Shown: positions 8,333-18,355 of the stretch, piece by piece
How the letters are laid out: the number at the start of each line of letters is the position of its first letter
Numbering within the stretch: position 1 is the first letter of the stretch
From: Pseudomonas mucoides
GTDB lineage: Bacteria > Pseudomonadota > Gammaproteobacteria > Pseudomonadales > Pseudomonadaceae
Length of the DNA: 64,000 nt
Assembly (NCBI RefSeq): GCF_015461845.1
Contig: NZ_JACOPW010000007.1
Coordinates: 124,001-188,000 of the forward strand
Direction: 5' to 3'
Program-made: the position numbers and the translations under genes
Notes under the pieces: model-generated
What the model saw: the letters and a program-made list of their open reading frames with translations, nothing else
What the model was told of the DNA's origin: nothing
Databases searched by the model: none

Positions 8333-8351
8333 CGTGATGATAATTTTTTGA
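8333..8351 (+). promoter_or_regulatory. Possible Fur-box half before piuB
   Basis: The core ATGATAAT (8337-8344) equals one half of a Fur box, but the second half is degenerate (about 11 of 19 overall). It lies about 20 bases upstream of the GTG start of piuB. Confidence 0.4.
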
Positions 8352-8369
8352 ACGAACAAGGCGAGTGAC

Positions 8370-10898
8370 GTGTTGAAGAAAACCCTGTTCCAGTTGCACT
8401 GGTTTTTCGGCATCAGCGCCGGGCTGGTCCTGGCCCTGATGGGCATCACCGGGGCGACGGTGTCGTTTCAGGATGAAATCCTGAACGTGCTCAACCCCTC
8501 CGTGTTGCAGGTCGAGAAGCAGGTCGCCGGCGTCCTGCCGCCCGTCGAACTGGTCGAGCGCATCGAAGCCGCGTCCGGCAAAAAAGTCTCGATGCTTTCC
8601 GTCGAGACCGACAGCGGCCATGCGGCCAAGGTGTTTTTCACCCCGCCACCGGGCCAGCGCCGCGGCGAAATGCGCTACGTCGACCCGTATACCGCCGAGC
8701 TCATGGGCGATGCCACCGGCCAGGACTTCTTCGGCTTCGTGCTGCAATTGCACCGCTTCCTGGCCATCGGCGACACCGGTCGCAACATCACTGGCGCGTG
8801 CACGCTGATCCTGGTGTTCTTCTGCCTGTCCGGCCTGTACCTGCGCTGGCCGCGCCAGTGGAACAAATGGCGGGCCTGGCTGACCCTGGACTGGAAGAAA
8901 AAAGGCCGCAGCTTCAACTGGGATTTGCACTCGGTAGCCGGCACCTGGTGCCTGGTGTTTTACCTCTTGGCGGCGCTGACCGGGTTGTCCTGGTCTTATG
9001 AGTGGTACAACAAAGGCCTGACCCGATTGCTCTCCGACGCCCCGCAAAACGAGCGCGTGCGCGGTGGTCGTGGCCCGGTGCCAAGCGGTCCGGCGCCCAC
9101 CGCCGACTACGCGGCCATCTGGAGCAGCATCTACAGCGCCGCGGGCCCGGCACTCAGCGCCTACAACATCCGTATGCCGCCCGTGGCCGGCCAGCCGGCG
9201 ACGGTGTTCTACCTGCTGAAAACCTCGCCCCACGACCGCGCCCTGAACCAGATCACCCTCGATCCGGCGACCGGCATCGTCAAGCAGCATGATCGCTACA
9301 GCGACAAGAGCCTAAAGGCGCAATTGCTGACCAGCATTTATGCACTGCATGTCGGCAGCTATTTCGGCATTGTCGGGCGCATCATCCTGACGATTACCGC
9401 ACTGACCATGCCGTTGTTTTTCGTCACCGGCTGGATGCTGTACCTCGATCGTCGCCGCAAGAAAAAGCAGATCAAGGACGCGCGCAAAGGTCTCGAACAA
9501 CCGGGTAGCGATGCACCGGCATGGCTGATCGGGTTCGCCAGCCAGAGTGGATTTGCAGAGCAATTGGCGTGGCAGACCGCCGGCCAATTGCAGGCCGCCG
9601 GCGTGCCGGTGAACGTGCAGCCGCTGGCGAGTGTCAGTGAACAGGATCTGTTGAATGCCACTAACGCGCTGTTCGTGGTCAGTACCTTCGGCGACGGTGA
9701 AGCACCGGACAGTGCGCGCGGGTTCGAACGCAAGGTGCTGGGGCGGGCATCAAACCTTGAGCGTATGAACTACGCAGTGCTCGGCCTGGGTGATCGCCAG
9801 TATCAACACTTCTGCGGTTTCGCCCGACGCTTGCACACCTGGCTGGGCGAGCACGGCGGAAAAACCTTGTTCTCCCCGGTGGAAGTCGACAGCGGCGATC
9901 CGTACGCCTTGCGCCACTGGCAACAACAACTGGGCCTGTTGACCGGGCAAGCACCGGTCGACACCTGGCAGGCACTGAGCTACGACAACTGGACGCTGAC
10001 CCGCCGCGAATTGATGAACCCGGACAGCATTGGCTCGCCGGTGTACTTGCTGGGCCTCGCCGCCCCGTCCACCAGCAGTTGGCTGGCGGGTGATCTGGTG
10101 GAAGTGTTGCCTCGTAACTGCCCGTGGGCCATTGAGCACTTCCTTGATGGCCTGGGCATCGACGGGCGCGCTGCGGTTGCATTGGATGGCTTGTCACAAC
10201 CGCTGGAGCAAGCCCTCGCCACGCGTCAGCTGCCGGAGAACCGAGCCCATCTGGTCGGCCTGCACGCTCAGGCACTGGTCGATGCGCTGGTGCCGTTGGC
10301 CATGCGCGAATACTCCATTGCTTCGATTGCGGCTGACGGCCTTCTGGAACTGATCGTGCGCCAGGAAATGCACGCCGATGGCAGCCTGGGCATCGGCTCC
10401 GGCTGGCTGACCGAACACGCTCCCGTGGGGGGCACCCTCAGCCTGCGAGTGCGGCGCAACAGCGGGTTCCATCTGCCGGCCGAGCCGGTGCCAATGATCC
10501 TGCTGGGCAACGGCACCGGTCTGGCCGGGCTGCGCAGTTTGCTCAAGGCGCGCATTGCCGACGGGCAACAACGGCACTGGCTGCTGTTTGGCGAGCGCAA
10601 TCGGGAACACGATTACCTGTGCCGCGATGAGTTGGAGGAGTGGTTGACTTCAGGCGACCTGGAGCGACTGGACCTGGCGTTCTCGCGAGATCAGGCCGAG
10701 AAGATTTATGTTCAGGATCGCCTGCGCGAGTCGGCGGATGAGTTGAAGCAATGGTTGGCTGATGGTGCCGTCATCTACATCTGCGGCAGCTTGCAAGGGA
10801 TGGCGTCGGGTGTGGATCACGTGCTCAATGAAGTGCTCGGGATTGCTGAAGTCGATCGCCTGATCGAACAAGGCCGCTACCGTCGCGACGTCTACTGA
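8370..10898 (+). CDS. piuB: PepSY-flavodoxin-FNR membrane oxidoreductase PiuB
   Basis: 842 residues with a GTG start preceded by AAGGCGAG. The N-terminal PepSY/DUF membrane part (about 1-365) has four hydrophobic helices near 8-33, 138-158, 188-208 and 332-358. A flavodoxin-like FMN domain starts near residue 388 (GFASQSGFAEQLAWQ), and a sulfite-reductase-type FAD/NADPH reductase fills the rest (LGNGTGLAGL, WLLFGERNREHDYLCRDEL). It probably passes NADPH electrons across the inner membrane to reduce siderophore-bound ferric iron in the periplasm. That role is inferred from the fusion and from the piuA neighbour. Confidence 0.87.
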   Translation: MLKKTLFQLHWFFGISAGLVLALMGITGATVSFQDEILNVLNPSVLQVEKQVAGVLPPVELVERIEAASGKKVSMLSVETDSGHAAKVFFTPPPGQRRGEMRYVDPYTAELMGDATGQDFFGFVLQLHRFLAIGDTGRNITGACTLILVFFCLSGLYLRWPRQWNKWRAWLTLDWKKKGRSFNWDLHSVAGTWCLVFYLLAALTGLSWSYEWYNKGLTRLLSDAPQNERVRGGRGPVPSGPAPTADYAAIWSSIYSAAGPALSAYNIRMPPVAGQPATVFYLLKTSPHDRALNQITLDPATGIVKQHDRYSDKSLKAQLLTSIYALHVGSYFGIVGRIILTITALTMPLFFVTGWMLYLDRRRKKKQIKDARKGLEQPGSDAPAWLIGFASQSGFAEQLAWQTAGQLQAAGVPVNVQPLASVSEQDLLNATNALFVVSTFGDGEAPDSARGFERKVLGRASNLERMNYAVLGLGDRQYQHFCGFARRLHTWLGEHGGKTLFSPVEVDSGDPYALRHWQQQLGLLTGQAPVDTWQALSYDNWTLTRRELMNPDSIGSPVYLLGLAAPSTSSWLAGDLVEVLPRNCPWAIEHFLDGLGIDGRAAVALDGLSQPLEQALATRQLPENRAHLVGLHAQALVDALVPLAMREYSIASIAADGLLELIVRQEMHADGSLGIGSGWLTEHAPVGGTLSLRVRRNSGFHLPAEPVPMILLGNGTGLAGLRSLLKARIADGQQRHWLLFGERNREHDYLCRDELEEWLTSGDLERLDLAFSRDQAEKIYVQDRLRESADELKQWLADGAVIYICGSLQGMASGVDHVLNEVLGIAEVDRLIEQGRYRRDVY

Positions 10899-10910
10899 CA
10901 CCACTAATCT

Positions 10911-11004
10911 CCTGTAAGAGTGAGCCTGCCGGCGATGACGGTTTAACATTCAACATATCTGTTGGCTGTTGTACCGCAATCGCGAGCAGGCTCACTCCTA
11001 CAGG
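10911..11004. repeat. REPIN (inverted REP pair)
   Basis: Arms beginning CCTGTAAGAGTGAGCCTGCC and ending AGGCTCACTCCTACAGG flank a spacer containing AACATTCAAC. Same family as 8132-8225 and 20799-20893. It lies between the converging piuB and phosphatase genes and may also act as a transcription block. Confidence 0.85.
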
Positions 11005-11024
11005 GGGGGGCAGGCGTGCAACCA

Positions 11025-12566
11025 TTAGACCGGTTGCACCTTCTGTTCAAACACACTGACCCCATCCAGATCCCGCAACACCACGCTCATCTCCCCCGTC
11101 TGCCCATCAATATTCACCTCGCCAAAAAACTGAAACCCGGCAAACGGTGAAGTGTTCTGCGCCGGCGGCGCCTTCTCGAATACCACCTCCGGGCCGAACG
11201 TCTTATCCAGCGGATTCGGCCCAAAACTCCCGGCGTTCAGCGGCCCGGCGACAAACTCCCAGAACGGTTCAAAGTCCTGAAACGCGGCACGATCCGGGTG
11301 GTAGTGATGCGCTGCGCAGTAATGCACGTCCGCCGTCAAAAACACGAAGTTACGTACCTGCTGCGCCCGCAGGAAACCCAGCAACTCAGCGATTTCCAGT
11401 TCACGTCCCTGGGCCGGTCCCGGGTCGCCATTGGCGACCGCTTCCCAGCGCGCCACACCCGGGCTGACTTCACCGTCGGGCACGCCCAAACCAATCGGCA
11501 TGTCGGCAGCGATGACTTTCCATTGGGCTTGCGAGCCTTTCAATGCCTGCTTGAGCCAGTCCAGTTGCTCGCGCCCGAGAAAGGGTTTTGCCGCGCCGAG
11601 GTTGTCGTCGTTGGCGCCGCGGTAACTGCGCATGTCGAGCACAAACACATCGAGCAGGGGCCCATAGCTGAGCTTGCGATAAATCCGCCCGCCGTGATCG
11701 GCGCTCTGCAAACGCATCGGAGCGTATTCGAGCCAGGCCTGTCGTGCGCGGCCGACCAGGTTGTGGATATCTTTCTCCTGATAGCGCGCGTCGAGTTGCT
11801 TGCCCGGCGACCAGTTGTTCACCACTTCATGGTCGTCCCATTGCCAGATCTGCGGAACCTCGGCGTTGAAGCGACGGATATTTTCGTCCATCAGGTTGTA
11901 GCGGTAGTTACCACGAAAATCGTCGAGGTTTTGCGCCACCTTGCTCTTGGCTTCGGTAGTAATGTTGCGCCACACCCGACCACTTTCAGTGGGCAGTTGC
12001 GCGGGCACCGGGCCGTCGGCGTAGATGGTGTCGCCGCTGTGGATAAAGAAGTCCGGCAGGCGCAATCGCATGGCTTCGTAGATGCGCATGCCGCCGATGT
12101 CCGGGTTGATGCCGAAGCCCTGGCCGACGGTGTCGCCACTCCAGACAAAACGAATGTCGCGGCGGTTTTGCGGCACGCTGCGCAAATGGCCAAACCAGGG
12201 TTCGCTGGCGACACCGCTTTGGGCATCTTCGAAGGTCACGCGATAGAAAATCGCCTGATCGGCAGGCAGGCCGGTGAGTTCGACCCGCGCAGTGAAATCG
12301 CTGCGCCCATCCGCCAGTGGCGAGACAAACCGGCGCGGGTTGCTGAACAGGCTGCGGGTGTCCCATTCCACGACCATTCGCGCGGGGCGGTCGCTGCGGC
12401 TCCAGACCATCGCCCGGTCGCCCAGCAGGTCGCCGGACTGCACGCCGTCAGTGAGTTGTGGACGATCCTTGACCGAAGCGATCACAGCCGGCGCCAGCCC
12501 TGGCAACAACAGCCCGGCGCCCACCGCTTGCATGACCCGACGGCGACCGAGGTCGAATTCGCTCAT
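11025..12566 (-). CDS. phoD: PhoD-like alkaline phosphatase, Tat-exported
   Basis: A 513-residue secreted phosphatase, probably a phosphodiesterase/monoesterase that frees phosphate from organic esters using metal ions. The start at 12566 (MSEFDLGRRR) is chosen because it places a twin-arginine signal (GRRRVMQAVGAG, then an apolar run ending APAVIA) at the N-terminus. Metallophosphatase motifs are visible: WSGDTVGQ, IHSGDTIYADGP, WDDHEVVNNW and TADVHYCAAHHY. No clear Pho box was found upstream, so phosphate control is not shown. Longer in-frame starts upstream would bury the Tat motif. Confidence 0.85.
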   Translation of the reverse strand: MSEFDLGRRRVMQAVGAGLLLPGLAPAVIASVKDRPQLTDGVQSGDLLGDRAMVWSRSDRPARMVVEWDTRSLFSNPRRFVSPLADGRSDFTARVELTGLPADQAIFYRVTFEDAQSGVASEPWFGHLRSVPQNRRDIRFVWSGDTVGQGFGINPDIGGMRIYEAMRLRLPDFFIHSGDTIYADGPVPAQLPTESGRVWRNITTEAKSKVAQNLDDFRGNYRYNLMDENIRRFNAEVPQIWQWDDHEVVNNWSPGKQLDARYQEKDIHNLVGRARQAWLEYAPMRLQSADHGGRIYRKLSYGPLLDVFVLDMRSYRGANDDNLGAAKPFLGREQLDWLKQALKGSQAQWKVIAADMPIGLGVPDGEVSPGVARWEAVANGDPGPAQGRELEIAELLGFLRAQQVRNFVFLTADVHYCAAHHYHPDRAAFQDFEPFWEFVAGPLNAGSFGPNPLDKTFGPEVVFEKAPPAQNTSPFAGFQFFGEVNIDGQTGEMSVVLRDLDGVSVFEQKVQPV

Positions 12567-12623
12567 GGTGTTCTCCCTGAAAAGGAAAACTAAAGCACAT
12601 ACCCATGACGCTGGTGTGAAAGG

Positions 12624-12665
12624 CAATCCCTGTGGGAGCGGGCAAGTCCGCTCCCACAGGGATTG
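12624..12665. terminator. Perfect hairpin between fruA and phoD (REP/terminator-like)
   Basis: A perfect 18-base inverted repeat (12624-12641 / 12648-12665; arm CAATCCCTGTGGGAGCGG) with a 6-base loop, directly after the fruA stop. It has no T-run, so it may be a REP acting as an mRNA stabiliser rather than a true terminator. Confidence 0.7.
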
Positions 12666-12668
12666 GTA

Positions 12669-14408
12669 TCAGGCGTTGGCGGGTTCCAGTGCCTGCTCCA
12701 CCGTTTCAGGCCGTTTGAGCAGCGCATACGCCACCGCCGTCAGCAGGCTCCCGGCGACAATCGCCAGCAGGTACAACAGCGCATGATTGATCGCATTGGG
12801 GATCGCCAGCACAAACAAACCACCGTGCGGCGCCATCAGCTTGCAGCCGAAATACATCGACAACGCCCCGGTCAGTGCACCACCGGCAATGCTCGCCGGG
12901 ATGACCCGCAGCGGGTCTTTCGCCGCAAACGGAATCGCGCCTTCAGAGATGAAGCACAACCCCAGCACCAACGCCGCTTTACCGGCTTCGCGCTCGGTCT
13001 GGGCAAACTTGCGCCGTGCGATGAACGTGGCGATGCCGAGGCCAATCGGCGGCACCATGCCGGCGGCCATGGTCGCGGCCATCGGTGCATAGCTCTGTGA
13101 CGCCAACAGGCCCACCGAGAACGCGTAAGCCGCCTTGTTGATCGGCCCGCCAAGGTCCACGCACATCATGCCGCCCAGCAACACACCGAGCAGAATCGCG
13201 TTGGTGGTGCCCATGCTATCGAGGAAGTGGGTCAGCCCTTCGAGCATCCCGGCCACCGGTTTGCCGACCACGTAAATCATCACCAGGCCGGTGAACAGAC
13301 TCGCCAGCAACGGGATGATCAGGATCGGTTTCAGCGCCTCGAGACTCTGCGGCAAACGCGCGTAGCGGTTGATCGCCTGCGCCGCATAACCGGCGATGAA
13401 ACCGGCAATGATCCCGCCGATAAAACCCGCCCCGAGGGTACTCGCCAGCAGACCGCCAATCATCCCGGGCGCCAGGCCCGGCCGGTCGGCAATCGAGTAG
13501 GCGATGTAACCCGCCAGCAGCGGCACCATCAACTTGAACGCGGTCTCGCCGCCGATCTGCATCAGCGCCGCCGCCAACGTGCCCTGCTCCTTGAAGGCGG
13601 TGATGCCGAACACAAAGGACAGCGCGATCATCAAGCCACCCGCCACCACCATCGGCAGCATGAACGACACACCGGTCAACAGGTGTTTATAGACGCCGGT
13701 TTTCTCTTGCTTGACCGGGCCGTTGGCGCCGCTGGCAGCGCTTTCCTGCCGACCTTCGGCCAGCGCTTTATTCAGCGTCGCCTCGGCCTGTTTCAGCGCA
13801 ATGCCGGTGCCGCAGCGGTAAATTTTCTTGCCAGCGAAACGCTCGGTGGCGACTTCGATATCACAGGCCAACAGCACCACGTCGGCATCAGCAATCGCCG
13901 CCGCGCTCAACGGATTGCGCGCACCGACCGAGCCCTGGGTTTCCACTTGCAGGTCGTAACCCAGACGCTTGGCGGCTTGTTGCAGGGCTTCGGCGGCCAT
14001 GAACGTGTGCGCGACGCCGGTCGGGCACGCGGTGATCGCGACCAGTCGAGGCGCGTTCTTAGTGAGGACGGCGGACTCGGCGACCGCGTCAGGGGCAACG
14101 TACACCTGAGCTTCTTGAGCACCGCGCCGCAGCACCGCTTCAACATCTTGCAGGGCTTGCGCCGGAGTGCACTGGAACACGCGTTTGCCGACGAATCGCG
14201 TCATGTCAACCGGCACGCTGGTCACCAGCAACACCCACTCCGCACCCTCGATCGTGGCCGCCGACAGCTGACGCTCCGGATGCGTCGCATCCACCACTTC
14301 AACGCACGTCATCCAGCCCTGACGCTGAGCCGCCGCATCGAGCAAACGGGCGCACAGCACACTGGTGACCATGCCGTTCGGACAGGCCGTAACAATGGCT
14401 AACTTCAT
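12669..14408 (-). CDS. fruA: PTS fructose permease, EIIB'BC
   Basis: A 579-residue inner-membrane fructose transporter that phosphorylates the sugar to fructose-1-phosphate. The ATG at 14408 is preferred over the adjacent GTG because GAGGG sits 6 bases upstream. Two EIIB-type domains are visible: a first degenerate copy with C9 in TACPNGM, and a second with the phosphocysteine C128 in ITACPTGVAHTFMAAEAL. The EIIC part (about 240-570) has multiple membrane helices. It is the last gene of fruBKA and starts 12 bases after the fruK stop. Confidence 0.95.
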   Translation of the reverse strand: MKLAIVTACPNGMVTSVLCARLLDAAAQRQGWMTCVEVVDATHPERQLSAATIEGAEWVLLVTSVPVDMTRFVGKRVFQCTPAQALQDVEAVLRRGAQEAQVYVAPDAVAESAVLTKNAPRLVAITACPTGVAHTFMAAEALQQAAKRLGYDLQVETQGSVGARNPLSAAAIADADVVLLACDIEVATERFAGKKIYRCGTGIALKQAEATLNKALAEGRQESAASGANGPVKQEKTGVYKHLLTGVSFMLPMVVAGGLMIALSFVFGITAFKEQGTLAAALMQIGGETAFKLMVPLLAGYIAYSIADRPGLAPGMIGGLLASTLGAGFIGGIIAGFIAGYAAQAINRYARLPQSLEALKPILIIPLLASLFTGLVMIYVVGKPVAGMLEGLTHFLDSMGTTNAILLGVLLGGMMCVDLGGPINKAAYAFSVGLLASQSYAPMAATMAAGMVPPIGLGIATFIARRKFAQTEREAGKAALVLGLCFISEGAIPFAAKDPLRVIPASIAGGALTGALSMYFGCKLMAPHGGLFVLAIPNAINHALLYLLAIVAGSLLTAVAYALLKRPETVEQALEPANA

Positions 14409-14419
14409 CACAATCCCTC

Positions 14420-15361
14420 TTATTGTTCTGTCAGGGGGCGCACGCGCACGCCCTGTTCGAGCTGCGCCAATTGCGCGGCATCGCCGATGCCGAAACCGAT
14501 CTGGGTGACCGCCATCGCGGCAATCGCCGTGGCGGTGCGCAGGGTCTGTTCAGGCGTGTCGGCGCTGAGCAAACCATGGAGCATGCCGGCCAGTAACGAA
14601 TCGCCCGCGCCCACCGTGCTGGCGACGCTGACCTTGGGCGGCGTGGCATGCAGCGCCGAACCGACGCTGAACCAGTTCACGCCATCGGCACCGTGGGATA
14701 TCACCACATGCTCAATGCCTTGAACGTGCAAGCGACTCGCGGCTTCGGCTTGTGCCGCGACCGAAACAACCTCACAGCCGAGCGCATCGGCCAGCTCTTC
14801 AGTGTTCGGTTTGATCAGCCATGGGCCGGCCTTGAGTGCAGAACGCAACGCTTCACCGCTGGTGTCGAGGGCGACGTTCAACCCGAGTTTTTTCAAGCGC
14901 ACGATCAACGCCTGCAACCAATGCGCACTGACGCCCAGCGGCAAGCTTCCGGCGACGACCACAGCATCATGGCCCGGTGCGATCTGCTCAAGACGATCGA
15001 GCAACGCCTGCTGCGCCGCTTCACTCACTCGCGGCCCCGGACCGTTGACGTCGGTGATGCGCCCGTCGCTTTCCGCCAGTTTGATGTTGCTGCGAATCTC
15101 GCCGGGAACGCGGATGAACGCGTCGACAAAACCACGTTTGGCAAACAGGGTTTCGAACGCCTGTAGATTGTCTTCCCCAAGAAAACCGCTGACGGTGAGC
15201 TGATGACCCAGGTCCGCCAACACTTGCGCCACGTTTATGCCTTTGCCGGCGGCGTGGGTGTGCATGGCGTCGCTGCGGTTGACCTGACCGGGTTCAAGGC
15301 GCGGCAACTGAACGGTCAAGTCCAGCGCCGGGTTGAGGGTCAGGGTTAAAATCCGGGCCAT
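14420..15361 (-). CDS. fruK: 1-phosphofructokinase
   Basis: 313 residues of the PfkB ribokinase family, converting fructose-1-phosphate and ATP to fructose-1,6-bisphosphate in the cytosol. PfkB signs are NPALDLTVQL at the N-terminus, the glycine-rich AAGKGINVAQVL, and the C-terminal STVGAGDSLLAGML with the catalytic Asp in GAGD. Its ATG overlaps the fruB stop as TAATG (one shared base), so translation is coupled. It lies between the fruB phosphoryl donor and the fruA permease in one operon. Confidence 0.95.
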   Translation of the reverse strand: MARILTLTLNPALDLTVQLPRLEPGQVNRSDAMHTHAAGKGINVAQVLADLGHQLTVSGFLGEDNLQAFETLFAKRGFVDAFIRVPGEIRSNIKLAESDGRITDVNGPGPRVSEAAQQALLDRLEQIAPGHDAVVVAGSLPLGVSAHWLQALIVRLKKLGLNVALDTSGEALRSALKAGPWLIKPNTEELADALGCEVVSVAAQAEAASRLHVQGIEHVVISHGADGVNWFSVGSALHATPPKVSVASTVGAGDSLLAGMLHGLLSADTPEQTLRTATAIAAMAVTQIGFGIGDAAQLAQLEQGVRVRPLTEQ

Positions 15362-18222
15362 TACAGAGCCTCCACTAATGCGCGCACTTCATTGGCGCTG
15401 CCCACGGCCAGGGCCTGTCGGGCGAGAATTTGCGTCTGGGCGAGGCTGAGTTCGCGAATGCGCGCCTTGACCTCGGCAATGCTGCGCCCCGACACGCTGA
15501 GTTCGTCCACCCCCAGACCGACCAGCACCGGCACCGCCAGCGGATCGGCCGCCAACTCGCCGCAGACGCCGACCCATTTGCCATGTGCATGCGCCGCACG
15601 CACGGTGATGTCGATCAGTTGCAGCACCGCCGGGTGCAAGCCGTCGGCCTGTGCGGACAAGGTCGGATGGCCACGGTCGATGGCCAGGGTGTATTGGGTC
15701 AGGTCGTTGGTGCCGACGCTGAAGAAGTCGACCTCTTTGGCCAGCACCGGTGCCAGCAATGCCGCCGACGGCACTTCGATCATGATCCCCAGTTGCAGGT
15801 CGGCGACCGGGATTTCCAGGCGCAAGCGCTCGGTCATGTCCCGCGCCTGACGCCATTCATCAACGCTGCCGACCATTGGAAACATGATCCGCAGCGGGCG
15901 GTTGTCGGCGGCCCGCAGCAGGGCGCGCAATTGCGCTTCCATGATTTTCGGGCGCTGCAGGGTCAGGCGAATACCGCGTACGCCGAGGAACGGGTTTTCT
16001 TCTTTGGCGATCGGCCAATACGGCAGCGGTTTGTCGCCACCGACGTCGAGGGTGCGCACCACCAGCGGCCGACCGGCCAGACCGTCGAGGACGCGACGGT
16101 ATTCGACTTCCTGAGTGGCCTCATCCGGCGCTTGCGTATGGGCCATGAAAATCAGCTCGGTGCGCATCAAGCCAATGCCTTCGGCACCCTGCTCTACCGC
16201 ACTGACTACACCGGCGCTCTCGCCAATGTTGGCGAACACTTCGACCGCGTGGCCATCGGTGGTCAGCGCCGGTTGATGACGTTGTTCAGCGGCCACTTTC
16301 AGGCGCTGTTCACGGGTGTCGCGTTCTTCGATGGCGCGTTGCAAGGTCAGTGCATCGGCGTCCACATGCAGGCGCCCGCGCTGGCCGTCAATCAGCAACG
16401 GCGTGCCCGGCGCCAACAGCAACACCGCCGCGCCAGCACCGACCAGCGCCGGAATACCCAGCGCCCGGGCGACAATGGCGCTGTGCGCCGTGGCGCCGCC
16501 GCGAGCCGTGAGAATGCCGGCGACACGGGCCGGATCGAGACGCGCGACGTCGGACGGACCGACTTCGTCCATCACCAGAATGTAAGGCTGGTCCGGCTCG
16601 CTTGGCGTTTCGACGCCGCTCAGTTGCGCCAGCACGCGCCGGCCGATGTCGCGCAAGTCCGCCGCACGTTCGGCGAGCAACGCATCCTGCAACGATTCCT
16701 GCTGTCTTGCCGCCGCTTCGATCACCGCCATCCACGCCGCTTCGGCGCTTTCGCCTTGCTTGAGGCGGGTGTCGACTTCATCGGTCAGTTCCGGGTCGTC
16801 GAGCATTTCCTGATGAGTGATGAAAATCTCGCGGATCGCCTTGGAGGTGCTGCGCTCGATCAGGCCTTCGATGTCGCGACGTACCTGCGCCAGCGCCTGT
16901 TTGAGACGCTCGCGCTCGACGGCGGCCGACTCACCGCGCAGCGGGTATTCGATGGTTTGCAACACTTGAACATGCGCCGGGCCGATGGCAATGCCCGGCG
17001 CTGCGGCGATGGCTTGAATCAGGCTGCCGGACGCCGGGGCGAGCAGCACTTCGGCTATCTCGGCGATTTCTTCGCGTTGTTGACTCACGGCTGGCAACGG
17101 CTCGATTTCTTCGCCGAGGCCTTCTTCGATGGCGCCCAACAAGGCCGGCAAGGCATCGGCGGCGATGCTCGGCTCGGCAATGAATTCCAGCACCTGACCC
17201 CGACGGGCGCCGAGGCTGAGCAGTTTGCTCAAGCTCTTCACTGACACCGCGCTGTCCTGGCCGTCGACGATGCGCACGCGAATTTCGCCTTCAAAACTTT
17301 TCGCTAGCTGGGCGAGGATCTTCGCCGGGCGCGCGTGCAAGCCGTGGGCGTTGGCCAGTGCGATGCGCGCGCTCGGCCAGTCCGCCGGCAATTCACCGCC
17401 AAGGACTTCGAGCACTTTGCGGCTGCTGGTGGCGCGGCCCAGTTCGTGGCCACGGCCTTCAATCAGCAACGCACACAGACGTTCGAGCAAGGCCTGATGG
17501 GCTTCACCGAGGCTGGCCAGGCAGAACAGACCGCTGAGCGGCTGGCCAAGGTAGCGAATCGGTTTGTCCGGGGTGACGAAGGCCAGACCCGGGCGCTTGA
17601 CCGTTTGTTCGCTGTGTAACCACCACAAGCCATCGCCCAGGGGCAACGCTTCGACCTGTTGCAACACGGCGGAGAAACCGTTGCTCACACAATCAGCCTG
17701 ACGCAGCAACCGCGCGCCACGCCAGACCAGTTCTTCGAAGTCATCGGCCGACACACCCAAGCCGATCATCTGCGCATCCAGCGCCAATTCCTGCGGCGCG
17801 CCTTGCAGCAGTTTCAACAAGGCCTCGGCGGAGCTTGCGCGACGCAAGGCCTGGCCCAGGTCGGTTTCGCCGAGAGCGCGGGTCAACAGTTGCAGCAAGC
17901 GTAAATGTTCGTCGGACTTGGCCGCGATGCCGATCGCCAGGTACACGATCTGGCCGTCGCCCCAATCCACGCCTTCGGGAAACTGCATCAGCCGCACGCC
18001 AGTGGAAAACACCAGGTCGCGGGTTTGCGGTGTACCGTGAGGGATGGCAATACCTTGACCGAGAAAAGTCGAGCCCTGAGCCTCACGCGCCTGCAACCCG
18101 GCCAGGTACCCGTCGGCGACCAGGCCATCGGCAACCAGATGCTCGGCCAGTAGCTGCAACGCAGCGGATTTATCCACAGCCGACTGGTCCATGGATATCT
18201 GCTCTAGAGTGAGCTCGAGCAT
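15361..18222 (-). CDS. fruB: Multiphosphoryl transfer protein (EIIA-HPr-EI fusion)
   Basis: 953 residues carrying the whole phosphate relay from phosphoenolpyruvate to FruA. An EIIA-Fru domain at 1-145 has H62 (IAIPHGT). A second, degenerate EIIA-like middle domain lies at about 150-280. An HPr domain at about 285-370 has phosphohistidine H296 (NAHGLHARPA). EI at about 400-953 has H580 (GGATAHSAIVA) and the C-terminal GVCGELAADP. It is the first gene of the operon; Cra-type palindromes lie upstream. The start at MLELTLEQIS fits the family and has AGGAGAAAG just ahead. Confidence 0.95.
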   Translation of the reverse strand: MLELTLEQISMDQSAVDKSAALQLLAEHLVADGLVADGYLAGLQAREAQGSTFLGQGIAIPHGTPQTRDLVFSTGVRLMQFPEGVDWGDGQIVYLAIGIAAKSDEHLRLLQLLTRALGETDLGQALRRASSAEALLKLLQGAPQELALDAQMIGLGVSADDFEELVWRGARLLRQADCVSNGFSAVLQQVEALPLGDGLWWLHSEQTVKRPGLAFVTPDKPIRYLGQPLSGLFCLASLGEAHQALLERLCALLIEGRGHELGRATSSRKVLEVLGGELPADWPSARIALANAHGLHARPAKILAQLAKSFEGEIRVRIVDGQDSAVSVKSLSKLLSLGARRGQVLEFIAEPSIAADALPALLGAIEEGLGEEIEPLPAVSQQREEIAEIAEVLLAPASGSLIQAIAAAPGIAIGPAHVQVLQTIEYPLRGESAAVERERLKQALAQVRRDIEGLIERSTSKAIREIFITHQEMLDDPELTDEVDTRLKQGESAEAAWMAVIEAAARQQESLQDALLAERAADLRDIGRRVLAQLSGVETPSEPDQPYILVMDEVGPSDVARLDPARVAGILTARGGATAHSAIVARALGIPALVGAGAAVLLLAPGTPLLIDGQRGRLHVDADALTLQRAIEERDTREQRLKVAAEQRHQPALTTDGHAVEVFANIGESAGVVSAVEQGAEGIGLMRTELIFMAHTQAPDEATQEVEYRRVLDGLAGRPLVVRTLDVGGDKPLPYWPIAKEENPFLGVRGIRLTLQRPKIMEAQLRALLRAADNRPLRIMFPMVGSVDEWRQARDMTERLRLEIPVADLQLGIMIEVPSAALLAPVLAKEVDFFSVGTNDLTQYTLAIDRGHPTLSAQADGLHPAVLQLIDITVRAAHAHGKWVGVCGELAADPLAVPVLVGLGVDELSVSGRSIAEVKARIRELSLAQTQILARQALAVGSANEVRALVEAL

Positions 18223-18276
18223 GCTTTCTCCTTTTTGGCGTCTGAGGGCGCCAGGTATTGTTTTGAATGAATCAGC

Positions 18277-18288
18277 TTAAGCGCTTAA
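18277..18288. promoter_or_regulatory. Second Cra-like palindrome TTAAGCGCTTAA
   Basis: A perfect 12-bp palindrome 55 bases upstream of fruB. It differs from the Cra-type operator at 18356-18367 mainly at the positions next to the central CG. It may be a second FruR site or a promoter element. Confidence 0.4.
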
Positions 18289-18355
18289 CCGTCACTTTTG
18301 GCGGTTTCACGGCAGAACCGGCCAAGGGTGCTTACAACCCTGAAAATACGCTTGC

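Noticed and set aside
11025..12700. Pho box upstream of the PhoD-like gene
   Set aside because: No CTGTCAT-type direct repeats found between 12567 and 12700; phosphate control cannot be claimed.
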